Source: Agarivorans albus
GTDB taxonomy: Bacteria > Pseudomonadota > Gammaproteobacteria > Enterobacterales > Celerinatantimonadaceae
DNA length: 64,000 nucleotides
Assembly (NCBI RefSeq): GCF_019670105.1
Contig: NZ_AP023032.1
Location: forward strand, 2,288,972 to 2,352,971
Reading direction: 5' to 3'
Shown here: one piece after another, positions 9,882-19,535 of the stretch
How positions within the stretch are numbered: position 1 is the stretch's first letter
How the letters are laid out: every line of letters starts with the position of its first letter
Position numbers and translations under genes: made by a program
The notes under the pieces: generated by a model
Told to the model about the DNA's origin: nothing
Seen by the model: only the letters and a program-made list of their open reading frames with translations
Databases searched by the model: none

Positions 9882-9933
9882 TTCGTATTCCGGTGTTAAA
9901 CGTGCAATGTGTAATTAAAACAGTTTGTTAGCT

Positions 9934-11262
9934 CTATAGAACAATAGCTGCTATCCAACCAAAAACCAACAGTGGTAGGTTGAAGTGCAAAAATGTGGGT
10001 ACAACGGTGTCCAATATGTGGTCATGCTGGCCATCGCTATTTAAGCCTGCAGTCGGGCCTAGTGTAGAGTCTGAAGCTGGCGAGCCTGCATCTCCAAGTG
10101 CTGCAGATGTTCCAACCAAGGCAACTGTTGCTAACTCAGAGAAACCTAGAGAGAGAGCGAGTGGAACGTATATAGCGGCAATAATGGGAATGGTTGAAAA
10201 TGATGAACCTATTCCCATAGTAATTAGCAATCCCATTAGCAACAACATTGCAGCAGCAAAGGCCTTATTATCACCAAGTATACTTTGAGCACTATTTACT
10301 AGATCTGGTACACCACCAGTAGCTTTCATTACGCCAGCAAAACCATTTGCTGCAATCATAATGAATCCAATTAAGGCCATTAATTTAACGCCTTCAACAA
10401 ACAAGTCTTGGCTATTCTGGGGCTTTAAGCCTGACGCGGTAGTGAGCAGGAGGAAGCCAGTTAAAGCGCCCATAATGATCGACTCAGTATAAACGTTTAC
10501 CACTAAGGCAACGATTATAATGGTGATATTCAAACAGGTTTTTAAGGGGCTAGTCTGTATTTCGCTTGTGCGTTTTTCACTAGTATTGATCGTTGTTTGG
10601 TAAGTTCTTGGCTGCCGATAAGAAAAAAATATGGCTGTAAGCAGACCTAACACCATTCCTAGGGCTGGTATTGTCATAGCAATGGGTAACTGGCTTTTAT
10701 CAATCGTTAAGCCTGCCGACAAAATATTGCCATGTAACAGTTGGTTTAAAAATATGCTGCCAAAGCCATAGGGTAGCCACATATAAGTGGTGACTAAACC
10801 AAAAGTGATACAGCAGGCAATGATTCGCCTATCCATGTTTAGTTGATTGAATACAGCGATTAAGGGCGGGATTAATATTGGAATAAAGGCTATATGCACT
10901 GGAACCAAGTTTTGCGAGCTTACTGCCATTAATATGATGGCGCCAAGCATCATCCACTTCACCAAAGAAAGGTGCTGATCTTTATGCAAATTTACTAAAC
11001 GTACAATCTTGTTAGCAATCATATCGGTTAAGCCGCTTCTGGCAATGGCAACAGCAAACGCACCAAGCAGAGCATAACTTAACGCGATTTGAGCGCCATC
11101 TCCTAAACCGGCTTCAAAAGCGGCTATGGTTTCCGTCAAGCTTAAATCGGATAAAAGCCCGCCAATAATTCCACTTATCGATAAAGCTAATACTACATTT
11201 ACACGCAGTAAACTTAGTACCAACATTAAGCAAACCGACAATACAACAGGATTAGTAATCAT
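9934..11262 (-). CDS. Na+/H+ antiporter family transporter
   Basis: 442 residues, strongly hydrophobic throughout with about 11-12 membrane segments. Sequence features such as [19 protein letters not shown] and [18 protein letters not shown] fit the NhaC/YuiF-type Na+/H+ antiporter family (PF03553 type). Related proteins include amino-acid carriers, so the exchanged ion or solute cannot be fixed here. It starts 3 bp after the rnt stop, suggesting cotranscription with rnt. Acts in the inner membrane. Confidence 0.82.
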   Translation of the reverse strand: MITNPVVLSVCLMLVLSLLRVNVVLALSISGIIGGLLSDLSLTETIAAFEAGLGDGAQIALSYALLGAFAVAIARSGLTDMIANKIVRLVNLHKDQHLSLVKWMMLGAIILMAVSSQNLVPVHIAFIPILIPPLIAVFNQLNMDRRIIACCITFGLVTTYMWLPYGFGSIFLNQLLHGNILSAGLTIDKSQLPIAMTIPALGMVLGLLTAIFFSYRQPRTYQTTINTSEKRTSEIQTSPLKTCLNITIIIVALVVNVYTESIIMGALTGFLLLTTASGLKPQNSQDLFVEGVKLMALIGFIMIAANGFAGVMKATGGVPDLVNSAQSILGDNKAFAAAMLLLMGLLITMGIGSSFSTIPIIAAIYVPLALSLGFSELATVALVGTSAALGDAGSPASDSTLGPTAGLNSDGQHDHILDTVVPTFLHFNLPLLVFGWIAAIVL

Positions 11263-11265
11263 CGA

Positions 11266-11925
11266 TTATTGATTCTCATCTTGATCTGGTTTTGGTAGAG
11301 GCCAACCGCCTAGGTTCTTCCACTTGTTAACAATCAGGCAAAACAGCGATGCTGTTTTTTGCGCGTCGTATAGTGCTGAGTGTGCTTCTTCGTTGCTAAA
11401 CTCTAAGCCAGCCTCTTTACATGCCTTGGCTAAAACAGTTTGGCCTAAGGCTAGGGCACTAATACTGGTAGTATCAAAGCTCACAAAAGGATGGAAAGGA
11501 TTACGCTTAATATTACAGCGCTCTACTGCTGCGTTAAAAAAGCCCATATCAAAGGCTGCATTGTGAGCCACCATTACAGCCCGGTTACAGCCATGGGCTT
11601 TTAATGCTTTACGTATTGGCTTAAACATCTCTTTCAGCGCAAAGTCTTCGCTTACTGCGCCACGTAAAGGGTTATTAGGCTCTATTCCGGTAAACTCTAA
11701 AGCGGCTTGTTCTAGGTTAGCGCCTTCAAAAGGCTCAACGTTAAACTGTAAGCTTTCAAGAACATAAAGTTCGCCTTGTTCGTTAAAGCTAAGCAAGCAA
11801 GCTGCAATCTCTAGTAACGCATCTGTTTTAGCGTTAAAGCCAGCTGTTTCTATGTCGATAACTACAGGGTAGTAGCCGCGAAATCGACTAGACATTAATT
11901 CGGTCGTGAGTTCAGTAATGGTCAT
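11266..11925 (-). CDS. rnt: Ribonuclease T
   Basis: 219 residues, highly similar to E. coli RNase T, the DEDDh 3'-5' exonuclease that trims the CCA end of tRNA and matures 5S and 23S rRNA 3' ends. D24 and E26 are in VIDIETAG, the third acidic residue is in MVAHNAAFD, and the HSALYD motif supplies the catalytic His and last Asp. Followed at 3 bp by the antiporter gene; divergent from motY, the usual rnt-motY pairing in Vibrio-like bacteria. Confidence 0.96.
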   Translation of the reverse strand: MTITELTTELMSSRFRGYYPVVIDIETAGFNAKTDALLEIAACLLSFNEQGELYVLESLQFNVEPFEGANLEQAALEFTGIEPNNPLRGAVSEDFALKEMFKPIRKALKAHGCNRAVMVAHNAAFDMGFFNAAVERCNIKRNPFHPFVSFDTTSISALALGQTVLAKACKEAGLEFSNEEAHSALYDAQKTASLFCLIVNKWKNLGGWPLPKPDQDENQ

Positions 11926-11991
11926 AATGTGGGTAACTAATATTAGAAGCGCGCATTATTACAAAAGCCGCAAAGAATCGCTAATTTGCTT

Positions 11992-12018
11992 TAAAGATTA
12001 TCGCTTAGATGCCGATAA
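11992..12018 (+). promoter_or_regulatory. Sigma-28 (FliA) promoter of motY
   Basis: TAAA at 11992-11995, a spacer of exactly 15 bp, and GCCGATAA at 12011-12018: a full match to the FliA consensus. Transcription would begin near 12025, downstream of the ATG at 12022, which supports ATG 12046 as the real motY start. Confidence 0.88.
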
Positions 12019-12045
12019 TTTATGGAGAAGAGAGGATTTCTGCTA

Positions 12046-12915
12046 ATGAAACATTACTTATTGCTGCCTTTGGCATTAAGCGCAATGTCTGCTCAAGCAA
12101 ACGTGCGCAATTATTCAGCATCGCTAGATGACTCAACTTGGGTTGTGTCAAATAAAACGCCTATTGAATGTAGAATGGACCATTTCATTCCCTCTTTTGG
12201 TGTGGCGAGTTTCATTAGTCGCTCATCGAAAAATGTAAATCTAGATTTCTATTTGGATATGTACAGGATTTCCGCAGAAACTCACCAAGTCTCATTACGA
12301 AGTGTTCCACCGAAATGGAAGCCAGGTGCAAGCTCTAAGCGTATTAGCGAATTATCCTTTTATCAGCAATTTGATGGTTACGTAAATGCCCAGCCAGCGT
12401 GGCAAATGCTGAGTGAGTTGGAAGACGGTAACGTACCTACTTTTTACTTTAATGACTGGTACGCCAGCAATAATACAACTGCAGTGGGCATCTCTTCGAT
12501 CAACTTTAAAACCCAATACAACGACTTTTTAAAATGTGTAGGGCGCTTACTTCCGTACTCGTTTGACGATATTGCTTTTACAGTTTTAACCTACAAATCG
12601 AATAGCAATGAATTGACCCCGCGCTCTAAGAAACGTTTGCAACTTATTGGTGATTACGTAAAACATGACCCAGAGATAGATGTAGTGTTGGTTGATGCCT
12701 ACACCGATAGTTACGGGGGTAAGTGGATTAACCAAGAACTTTCGGAAAAGCGCGCGAACATGGTTAAGGATTACTTTAAGTCTGGCGGGTTAGATGAAAG
12801 TGTCATTGAGGTGGCCGGACATGGTGAGCGCAGGCACGTTGCCCGTAACGACAACACCATGGGCAGAGAACGTAACCGAAGAGTGGTTATCTCGTTAGGC
12901 AAAGACTTGCTATAA
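12046..12915 (+). CDS. motY: Sodium-type flagellar motor protein MotY
   Basis: 289 residues with a signal peptide (MKHYLLLPLALSAMSAQA), a MotY-specific N-terminal beta domain, and a C-terminal OmpA-like peptidoglycan-binding domain (VDAYTDSYGGKWINQELSEKRA near the middle, then RRVVISL). In Vibrio, MotY forms the T-ring with MotX and holds PomAB stators at the polar motor. ATG 12046 is preferred over 12022 because it has the Shine-Dalgarno AGAGGA, begins directly with the signal peptide, and lies downstream of the predicted sigma-28 start. No other flagellar gene is in the window. Confidence 0.94.
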   Translation: MKHYLLLPLALSAMSAQANVRNYSASLDDSTWVVSNKTPIECRMDHFIPSFGVASFISRSSKNVNLDFYLDMYRISAETHQVSLRSVPPKWKPGASSKRISELSFYQQFDGYVNAQPAWQMLSELEDGNVPTFYFNDWYASNNTTAVGISSINFKTQYNDFLKCVGRLLPYSFDDIAFTVLTYKSNSNELTPRSKKRLQLIGDYVKHDPEIDVVLVDAYTDSYGGKWINQELSEKRANMVKDYFKSGGLDESVIEVAGHGERRHVARNDNTMGRERNRRVVISLGKDLL

Positions 12916-12918
12916 AAA

Positions 12919-12951
12919 CAAAGGTAGAGCAACTTGCGCTACCTTTTTCTT
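12919..12951. terminator. Terminator between motY and the oxygenase gene
   Basis: Stem AAAGGTAG/CTACCTTT with an inner GC/GC extension, followed on the plus strand by TTCTTTT and on the minus strand by TGTTTTTA. It can serve both convergent genes. Confidence 0.8.
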
Positions 12952-12957
12952 TTATCT

Positions 12958-13887
12958 TTAGAACGGCGCACTTCTGTCACGTAACCCAGAAGGTTTAGCC
13001 CAACGCTCCCTAGCAGAAACTCGATTTTGTTGCTTGCTGGCATACGGCGTTTGCATTTGATCGCCATATAACCAAAGCACCAGGTTAGAACGTTCACCAC
13101 TTCGTATTGCTTGTGATGCATGAGGTACATTGCCACGATGAATCATTGCTGTACCCGGCTCGAAAGAAAGTCTTTTAATATTTCCGGTAATAGGGTCATA
13201 AAAATCAACCTCTGAGCCCGTGAATTTTTCATCGGACAAGTTCATATTAATATTCATTGTTACCGACGACGCATCGGTATGAAGCCTCAACGAAGTGTCC
13301 ATTCCTGCTTGCCACTGAATAGAAAAACCAAATGTTTGGCTGTCATATCCGTATACTTCTGGGAACAACAAGCGAGCGATTGGACGCATATATTTATCGA
13401 GTAGTTTGCGGTAAAACGCTTGAAAACTGGGGGTGGCAAGGTAGCCTTCAGAGCGTTCGTCAAGCATAGCCCCATGCCTATTTAGCACTATTCCATAAGG
13501 TGGCTTTAAAGGAATGCCTGCTGTAGTTACGTCATCTAGGTAGTGGCGTAATTCAATAAGTTTTTCAGGCTTAAAAAACTGTGCGGTGTATACACCTGGG
13601 GCAGCTTCTTGCCACAGATCTTTAACTTGGTTTTCCGTTGATGGGTCATCCCAAGCTGAGTTGACGGCGTTATGTAGCTTTTCATCTAACAGAGTCTCAC
13701 TAGACACAAGCAATGAACCACTGCTTGATGCTTCCCACTCTTTCCAAGCACTAACTAGTAGTTGTTGGTTATTATTCCAGAAAGCGTTAACAGAAGGAGA
13801 ACGTGCAAGCATTTCTTGTCTAGAGGGTAGGGTTAATGCTTGGGCTTGTTCTAATTGACTGCTTACGTTTACAGCTGCATTGTTCAT
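12958..13887 (-). CDS. 2OG-Fe(II) oxygenase family protein
   Basis: 309 residues. The C-terminal half has the jelly-roll oxygenase signature: HxD as LHTDASS, a distal His in VPHASQAI, and the 2-oxoglutarate-binding Arg in GERSNLVLW. These give the Fe(II) triad and cosubstrate contact. The N-terminal half is helical with no motif I recognise. The substrate (protein or small molecule) is unknown. No signal peptide. ATG 13887 has an AGGAG Shine-Dalgarno that is itself part of a leader hairpin (13891-13936), so translation may be conditional. It has its own promoter and appears monocistronic. Confidence 0.85.
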   Translation of the reverse strand: MNNAAVNVSSQLEQAQALTLPSRQEMLARSPSVNAFWNNNQQLLVSAWKEWEASSSGSLLVSSETLLDEKLHNAVNSAWDDPSTENQVKDLWQEAAPGVYTAQFFKPEKLIELRHYLDDVTTAGIPLKPPYGIVLNRHGAMLDERSEGYLATPSFQAFYRKLLDKYMRPIARLLFPEVYGYDSQTFGFSIQWQAGMDTSLRLHTDASSVTMNINMNLSDEKFTGSEVDFYDPITGNIKRLSFEPGTAMIHRGNVPHASQAIRSGERSNLVLWLYGDQMQTPYASKQQNRVSARERWAKPSGLRDRSAPF

Positions 13888-13890
13888 TTA

Positions 13891-13936
13891 TGCTCTCCTG
13901 GTTTTGCAACCGGGGTTCCCGAATTGCTTGAGAGCA
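13891..13936 (-). promoter_or_regulatory. Leader hairpin masking the oxygenase Shine-Dalgarno
   Basis: On the minus strand TGCTCTC pairs perfectly with GAGAGCA (7 bp), and the right arm contains the AGGAGAG ribosome-binding site. Inside, GCAA pairs with TTGC and CGGG with CCCG around an AAC loop, giving 15 nested pairs in 46 nt. A -10-like CATAAT lies at 13942-13947, so transcription would start near 13936, at the foot of the hairpin. A thermosensor, riboswitch or protein-binding leader is possible. Confidence 0.6.
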
Positions 13937-14098
13937 AACTTATTATGTTTCGTTATTTTGATAAATGGGCATTCAATTGAATCAGTATTTACATTTTATT
14001 AAGAATCGCAGCAGGCATTGGTGAAAATGCCAATAAACTCGCATTACTAAATTTATCTAAGGTACTGATATATAGCTGCTATTAGCTAGCTTCTTTAC

Positions 14099-14731
14099 TT
14101 AATCGATTTTATCTTTAAATTCACATAAGTCTTCGATGATACACGAGCCGCAACGAGGCTTTCGTGCAACACAGGTATAGCGGCCATGCAAAATTAGCCA
14201 GTGGTGCACATCTACTTTAAATTCCTTTGGCACTACCTTTAGTAATTTTTCTTCGACCAGATCAACATTTTTCCCCATGGCGAATTTGGTGCGGTTAGAA
14301 ACCCGAAATATATGTGTATCTACTGCGATAGTTGGCCAGCCAAAGGCAGTATTTAGTACTACGTTGGCTGTTTTTCTGCCAACGCCTGGCAATGCTTCTA
14401 AGGCTTCTCGGCTTTCTGGAACCTCTCCACCGTGTTGTTCAATCAAGATCTTGCAGGTTTTTATTAAGTTCTCAGCTTTAGAGTTAAACAGGCCAATTGT
14501 TTTTATGTAAGTTTTAAGCTCATCTACCCCTAAGTCAAAAATAGCTTGGGGGGTATTAGCAACTGGGTAAAGCTTGTCGGTAGCTTTGTTCACCGATACG
14601 TCGGTGGCCTGAGCAGATAACAATACAGCAGCAAGTAGCTCGAAAGGGCTAGAAAAGTTTAGCTCTGTAGTTGGATGTGGGTTGTTATCTCTAAGTCGTG
14701 TTAGGATTTCTAATCTTTTCTGTTTATTCAT
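14099..14731 (-). CDS. nth: Endonuclease III (DNA glycosylase/AP lyase)
   Basis: 210 residues, E. coli length. Nth removes oxidised pyrimidines. The helix-hairpin-helix [13 protein letters not shown] includes the catalytic Lys, the catalytic Asp is in VDTHIFRV, and the C-terminal [4Fe-4S] cluster has the CX6CX2CX5C spacing. The start overlaps the end of rsxE by 4 bp, so it is translated with the rsx operon, as in E. coli. Confidence 0.97.
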   Translation of the reverse strand: MNKQKRLEILTRLRDNNPHPTTELNFSSPFELLAAVLLSAQATDVSVNKATDKLYPVANTPQAIFDLGVDELKTYIKTIGLFNSKAENLIKTCKILIEQHGGEVPESREALEALPGVGRKTANVVLNTAFGWPTIAVDTHIFRVSNRTKFAMGKNVDLVEEKLLKVVPKEFKVDVHHWLILHGRYTCVARKPRCGSCIIEDLCEFKDKID

Positions 14732-15414
14732 GCGCTTTGAGTATTGTTTGAAAGGGTTTCTGACGGAGCTTGTTTGGTTTTAGCGCGGTTATCTATGACA
14801 TTTTTAAAAGCGATGATAAAGCCCATCACCAAAAATGCACCCGGCGGAAGTATTGCAACCAAAAAGTGTTCGTTAAAATCAACGATTTGAACATATAAGA
14901 AAGACGACCATTCGCCTAACAGCAATTCAATTCCGTAAAACAAGCTGCCATTTCCTAAAAGCTCTCTAATTGCGCCTACTGCAACAAGTACCAAACCAAA
15001 ACCAATTCCCATCATTAATCCATCGAACGCAGCTGGCTTAACACTGTTACGTGCAGCAAATGCCTCGGCTCTACCGATGATGATGCAGTTGGTCACTATG
15101 AGCGGAATGAATATTCCTAGGTTTTGGTACAAGCCGTAGGTATAAGCATTCATTAACAGTTGTATGCAGGTAACAAAGGATGCAATAACCATAACAAATA
15201 CAGGAATGCGGATCTCTTTAGCTACCCATTTACGAATGAGTGATACCGTGGTGTTTGAGGCTATCAGTACCAGCATGGTGGCAACCCCCAGGCCGAGTGC
15301 GTTGGTTACCGTCGAGGTAACCGCGAGAAGAGGGCACAAGCCGAGTAATTGTACTAAACCAGGATTGTTTTTCCAAAGGCCTTGCCAAGCTAATTGTTTA
15401 TATTCGCTCATCAA
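14728..15414 (-). CDS. rsxE: Electron transport complex subunit RsxE
   Basis: 228 residues with six membrane segments; a paralogue in fold of RsxA. It is the membrane subunit of the Rsx/Rnf complex, which couples NADH-linked electron transfer to ion movement and in E. coli reduces Sox[10 protein letters not shown] near the N-terminus is the conserved Cys-containing segment. It follows rsxG by a short gap and overlaps nth by 4 bp. Confidence 0.95.
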   Translation of the reverse strand: MMSEYKQLAWQGLWKNNPGLVQLLGLCPLLAVTSTVTNALGLGVATMLVLIASNTTVSLIRKWVAKEIRIPVFVMVIASFVTCIQLLMNAYTYGLYQNLGIFIPLIVTNCIIIGRAEAFAARNSVKPAAFDGLMMGIGFGLVLVAVGAIRELLGNGSLFYGIELLLGEWSSFLYVQIVDFNEHFLVAILPPGAFLVMGFIIAFKNVIDNRAKTKQAPSETLSNNTQSA

Positions 15415-15423
15415 ATAACTCCT

Positions 15424-16056
15424 TTAACAATCTGTCGCATTGTCATTAATGCTTTGCTGATTTGTGGCGTGGTAAATCAACACGTTTTTCACTGCTTTTA
15501 CAACAGCACGCGGCGTTATTGTAGCGCCAGTAAAGGCGTCAAACTGGCCACCGTCTTTTTTTACAGCCCAACGAGGATCCTTGGCATCCATTAAACGTTG
15601 TCCATTAAACTGGTAAATCCAATCTGATTTTCTGGTTTCAACTTTATCACCTAAGCCTGGTGTTTCGTTATGCTGTACAACACGCACACCGCTAATAGTT
15701 GAGTCTGCATTTAAACCTACTAACAGGCGAATTTCCCCGCTGTAACCATCTGGTGCAATTGTTTGATAAACGAAAGCCGCTGTTTGTTGATTTAATTCAA
15801 TTAGCCGGATGGTTTGGTCTTTATCGTTACCCAAAAACTGTGGCTCGTTAACTACTACGCATCGTTGCTGGTAAGCACTATTGGCTAACTCTTTTGATAA
15901 GACTTCATTAGTTGACCTAATCAGTTGTGCTTTAACCTGTTGCTCGATTCTTGGCTCGGTAAAGTAATTAACGATGACAACTAACAAGGTGCATGCAAAG
16001 GCGAATAGGGCCAACATCGCCGCGTTTTTAGTCATTGATTGGCGCTTAGTTGTCAT
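15424..16056 (-). CDS. rsxG: Electron transport complex subunit RsxG
   Basis: 210 residues: one N-terminal membrane anchor and a periplasmic FMN domain. The FMN is covalently bound to Thr in the motif FTGATITPRAV. ETPGLGDK, conserved in RnfG/NqrC, is present. The frame extends to 16080, but ATG 16056 has a strong GAGGGA Shine-Dalgarno, so it is chosen; it overlaps the rsxD stop by 11 bp. Confidence 0.95.
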   Translation of the reverse strand: MTTKRQSMTKNAAMLALFAFACTLLVVIVNYFTEPRIEQQVKAQLIRSTNEVLSKELANSAYQQRCVVVNEPQFLGNDKDQTIRLIELNQQTAAFVYQTIAPDGYSGEIRLLVGLNADSTISGVRVVQHNETPGLGDKVETRKSDWIYQFNGQRLMDAKDPRWAVKKDGGQFDAFTGATITPRAVVKAVKNVLIYHATNQQSINDNATDC

Positions 16057-17116
16057 TACTATTTCCCTCGCCGTAACCATATACTCTGGGCTTGGTGAAG
16101 TGATCTATCATCGGCACTGCCATATTTGCTAGTAATACAGCAAAGGCGATTGCGTCTGGATAGCCGCCATAATTTCGAATAACAAATACCAATAACGCAA
16201 CCAAGCTTGCGTAAATAATCCTACCTAAGTTGCTCGTTGCTGCGCTTACCGGGTCGGTCAATATGAAAAATGCGCCAATCATGGTTGCGCCGGAAAACAG
16301 CTGCAGCAGCACTGGAATTGAGTGATCTGGGTTGATGGCTGCGGAAAGTAGACTCAAAACAAATAGGGTGGTCAAAAAAGCCAAAGGAATATGCCAGCGA
16401 ATCACCTTTAAGTAGATAAGCGCAAGACCTCCTGCTAAATAGGCTAAATTAATCCATTGCCAGCCAATCCCTGCAAAACTACTGTAAATCTCATGGCTTG
16501 ATATTTCATTGGATGTGAAACCTAAAGTAAGTTGTGTTTTCATCTCATCAAGCGGTGTGGCGATGGTATGGCCATCGATGCTGGCAATTTGTTTAATGCT
16601 AAAGCCGTCTACGGTAAAACCACTAAAAATGAGCGATAAACCATCGATGCTAGATAAGCTTTCAACTAACAGACTTTGTGGAGGCATCCAGCTTGTCATC
16701 GTTACTGGGAAAGACACTAATAAAAGCACGTAGGCAGCCATAGCAGGGTTAAAAATATTATGCCCAAGACCGCCATACAAATGCTTAACTACAACAATGG
16801 CAAAGAAACTGCCAATAAGCGCAATCCACCAAGGGGCATAGGCTGGAAGTGCCAAACCAACCAAAATGCCAGTAACTAGCGCGCTGTTATCACTTAAGGT
16901 TGGCCAAACAGGTCGCTTACGTAATATAAGAACTAAGGTTTCACTTAGCACTGCAACCATAGATGCCAGTAATACTTGGGTTATGGTGCCTATTCCAAAA
17001 TGAAAGCTTTGAACTAATAAACCTGGCAAAAGACAAAGAATCACCCAAAACATCAATGTTTTTGTTTTTAAGGGCTTTCTAACGAAAGGTGAACTTTTTA
17101 TGCTAGTGCTATTCAT
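16046..17116 (-). CDS. rsxD: Electron transport complex subunit RsxD
   Basis: 356 residues with about nine membrane segments. The flavinylation segment SGATMIG, with Thr as the FMN attachment site, is present, and the tail FAVLLANMAVPMID fits the RnfD/NqrB family. It overlaps rsxC by 8 bp at its start and rsxG at its end. Confidence 0.95.
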   Translation of the reverse strand: MNSTSIKSSPFVRKPLKTKTLMFWVILCLLPGLLVQSFHFGIGTITQVLLASMVAVLSETLVLILRKRPVWPTLSDNSALVTGILVGLALPAYAPWWIALIGSFFAIVVVKHLYGGLGHNIFNPAMAAYVLLLVSFPVTMTSWMPPQSLLVESLSSIDGLSLIFSGFTVDGFSIKQIASIDGHTIATPLDEMKTQLTLGFTSNEISSHEIYSSFAGIGWQWINLAYLAGGLALIYLKVIRWHIPLAFLTTLFVLSLLSAAINPDHSIPVLLQLFSGATMIGAFFILTDPVSAATSNLGRIIYASLVALLVFVIRNYGGYPDAIAFAVLLANMAVPMIDHFTKPRVYGYGEGNSNDN

Positions 17117-19535
17117 TGGTATCTTTCTCTTCGCGCTGTTGTTCTGCTAGTTTTTTAGCTTTAGCGCGAGCAACTGCTGCGGCGACTGCAGGGTTAACTT
17201 TTTTGGCTGGCTTTTCTACGGTTGCGGGCGTGGGCGCTTCAGTTGCGTCCTCCGCTTTCTTATTGGCCTTAGCTTTTGCAACCGCAGCTGCGATGGCCTT
17301 AGCCTTAGCGTTGTTGTTACTAGTAGTACTATCTTGAGTATTTTGTTGAACCGATTGCTCTCGAGCAAGAGGGACCTCTAAAGCTTCATCATCTTGATTG
17401 TTTGCCTTACCGGTATCAACAGACTCGTCGGCTGCTGCTAGCGCGGTTTTTTTTGCTTTAGCTCTGGCTATTGCTGCGGCAACAGCAGGGTTTGCTGAAG
17501 ATTTAGCCGCAGGCTTATTTAGATTGTCGTCGGCTTGATCCGCACTTGCCTCTTTGTTAGCCAGTTTTTTAGCTTTAGCCCTTGCTACAGCGGCGGCTAC
17601 GGCCGGATTAGTGGCGGTTGTTGGTTCAAATTGTTGCTGAGCTTGTGCTTTTTTCGCCTTAGCTCTAGCTACGGCAGCAGCCACAGCTGAATTACTTGAT
17701 TCAACTGTGTTGTCTTCAGCGGTAGTTTCGTTATCTTGATTTTGTTGTTTCTTGGCTTTAGCGCGCGCGATAGCCGCTGCTACTGCGGGGTTTGCGCTAG
17801 GCTTAGACTCGTTTATCGATTCACTGTTATCAGTCTGCTTTTTAGCTTTAGCACGCGCGATGGCCGCAGCGACTGCCGGGTTAGCGCTGGCTTTACTCTC
17901 GTTGGCTTCTTTTTGGGCTCTTCGCTCAGCTTTGCGAGCTTCTCTAGCAGCTATGGCCGCTTGATTATCTGGTACCCATTCACCAGTTTCGTCTTGTTTT
18001 GCTGCTGGACTGGCGGCTTGCTTGTTTTTGACTCTTGCTAAGGCCGCTGCGACAGGATCAGGTTTATTTTGCTTAGCGTTGTCTTCTGTTTGAGCTTGTC
18101 TACGCAAAGCGGCTTGTTGGTGTTTCGCTTTACGTTCTAATTTGTCTTTTTCTAAACGAGCTTGGCGTGCATCGAAGCGTTGTTTGGCTATGTCGGCTTC
18201 TTTTTGTGCAATATCTTCGCTGCGTATTTTAGCTTTTGCTGTTCGGTAGTGTTGTACCAAAGAGATTTCGCTTGGACAAACAAAGGCGCAGGCTCCGCAT
18301 TCGATGCAATCCATTATATTAAAATCGCGCGCTTTGTTTAGTTCATCCCCTTTGGCGTACCAATACAACTGCTGAGGTAATAAGCCCATTGGGCAGGCTT
18401 GAGCACATTCACCGCAACGTATACACGGTGATTCATTTTCAGCTGCCATCGGATTGTTAACAATCAGACAGTTAGTTGTTTTTACCACCGGTGCTTGGTT
18501 GCTGGGGAGCATGAAGCCCATCATCGAACCGCCCATAATGGTTGGCGCGTTAGGCTCACCCTGTAGTTTTTTGTTGATCACATCGCTTACTGCTGTGCCA
18601 ATCGGCACCCAGTAATTGCTAGGACTGGTGACTAAATCACCGGCAAGGGTGACAACTCTAGAAATTAGCGGTTCGCCTAGCGTTACAGCTTGATACACGG
18701 CGTAAGCTGTGCCGACATTTTGCACTAGCATGCCTAGGTCAATAGGTAGCTGGTTAGCTTTAACTTCTTTTCCAGTAAGCACTTGGATAAGTTGCTTTTC
18801 ACCACCAGAGGGATATTTGGTAGGGATGCTTCGAATGATGATATCTTGATTGCCAACCGCTTCTAACGCTTTAATGGCTTTGGGTTTGTCATCTTCGACG
18901 GCAACTATGGTAAGCGCTGGTTTGAGTACTTTTTGCAGTAAGGCCACACCACCGATAATCTCAGCCGCATAGTTCTGCATTAAACAATCGTCGGCCGAAA
19001 TATAGGGCTCGCATTCTGCGCCATTTATAATCAGTACGTCTAAAGGTTTATGCGGAGTAATCTTTAAAGCAGTAGGGAAGCCAGCGCCCCCCATACCGGA
19101 AATACCCGATAAATGAACGCGTTGGCAAATCGCTTCTGGAGTTAATTCTTCATCAGTCAGAGGGCTTGGCCATTGCGCGTCTTGTTGCGCTTTGTCTACG
19201 CGAATAACGACACTTAATTCAGGAATGGCTGAAGCATGCGCAGAAACTCTTGGTTCAATCGCGATGATTTCACCGGAAAGGGACGCATGAACTGGTGGCG
19301 CTTGAAAGAACTGAGATTCAGTTAAGGCTTGTCCACGTAATACTTTATCACCTACTTTTACGAGTAGTTTGCCTGCACTGCCAATATGCTGTTGGACAGG
19401 TATGCTTAACTCGTTAGGCAAGTTGATTAGTTCAGGCTTACCACAGTTGATATCCTGCTTATTGGTTTCTGGGTGGACACCACCTTTGTAGTTCCAAGTA
19501 AAACCTTGTTTAATTTTGTCTAACCACGCCACCAT
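17109..19535 (-). CDS. rsxC: Electron transport complex subunit RsxC
   Basis: 808 residues, longer than E. coli RsxC (740). The N-terminal 440 residues are the conserved NADH/FMN and iron-sulfur part: the GGAGFPTALK nucleotide-binding loop and two 4Fe-4S sets, CIRCGECAQACP and CIECGACAFVCP. The C-terminal third is low complexity, rich in Ala, Lys and Gln, with eight copies of a motif of the type NPAVAAAIARAKAKK. E. coli RsxC also has such a tail but the copy number varies. Long open frames on the other strand across this repeat are artefacts of composition. It directly abuts rsxB and overlaps rsxD. Confidence 0.96.
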   Translation of the reverse strand: MVAWLDKIKQGFTWNYKGGVHPETNKQDINCGKPELINLPNELSIPVQQHIGSAGKLLVKVGDKVLRGQALTESQFFQAPPVHASLSGEIIAIEPRVSAHASAIPELSVVIRVDKAQQDAQWPSPLTDEELTPEAICQRVHLSGISGMGGAGFPTALKITPHKPLDVLIINGAECEPYISADDCLMQNYAAEIIGGVALLQKVLKPALTIVAVEDDKPKAIKALEAVGNQDIIIRSIPTKYPSGGEKQLIQVLTGKEVKANQLPIDLGMLVQNVGTAYAVYQAVTLGEPLISRVVTLAGDLVTSPSNYWVPIGTAVSDVINKKLQGEPNAPTIMGGSMMGFMLPSNQAPVVKTTNCLIVNNPMAAENESPCIRCGECAQACPMGLLPQQLYWYAKGDELNKARDFNIMDCIECGACAFVCPSEISLVQHYRTAKAKIRSEDIAQKEADIAKQRFDARQARLEKDKLERKAKHQQAALRRQAQTEDNAKQNKPDPVAAALARVKNKQAASPAAKQDETGEWVPDNQAAIAAREARKAERRAQKEANESKASANPAVAAAIARAKAKKQTDNSESINESKPSANPAVAAAIARAKAKKQQNQDNETTAEDNTVESSNSAVAAAVARAKAKKAQAQQQFEPTTATNPAVAAAVARAKAKKLANKEASADQADDNLNKPAAKSSANPAVAAAIARAKAKKTALAAADESVDTGKANNQDDEALEVPLAREQSVQQNTQDSTTSNNNAKAKAIAAAVAKAKANKKAEDATEAPTPATVEKPAKKVNPAVAAAVARAKAKKLAEQQREEKDTNE
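17120..18060 (-). repeat. Ala/Lys repeat tract coding the RsxC tail
   Basis: Eight imperfect copies of a roughly 45-bp unit encoding (N/D)PAVAAA(I/V)ARAKAKK, separated by variable Gln/Glu/Ser-rich spacers. The units are alike at DNA level, so copy number can change by slippage or recombination. Confidence 0.85.

Noticed and set aside
13960-14098. Terminator after nth
   Set aside because: Only weak imperfect stems and no T-run on the minus strand; the end of the rsx-nth transcript cannot be placed.
17116-18041. Long plus-strand open frames opposite rsxC
   Set aside because: They arise from the Ala/Lys repeat read in antisense; low complexity and no start signals.
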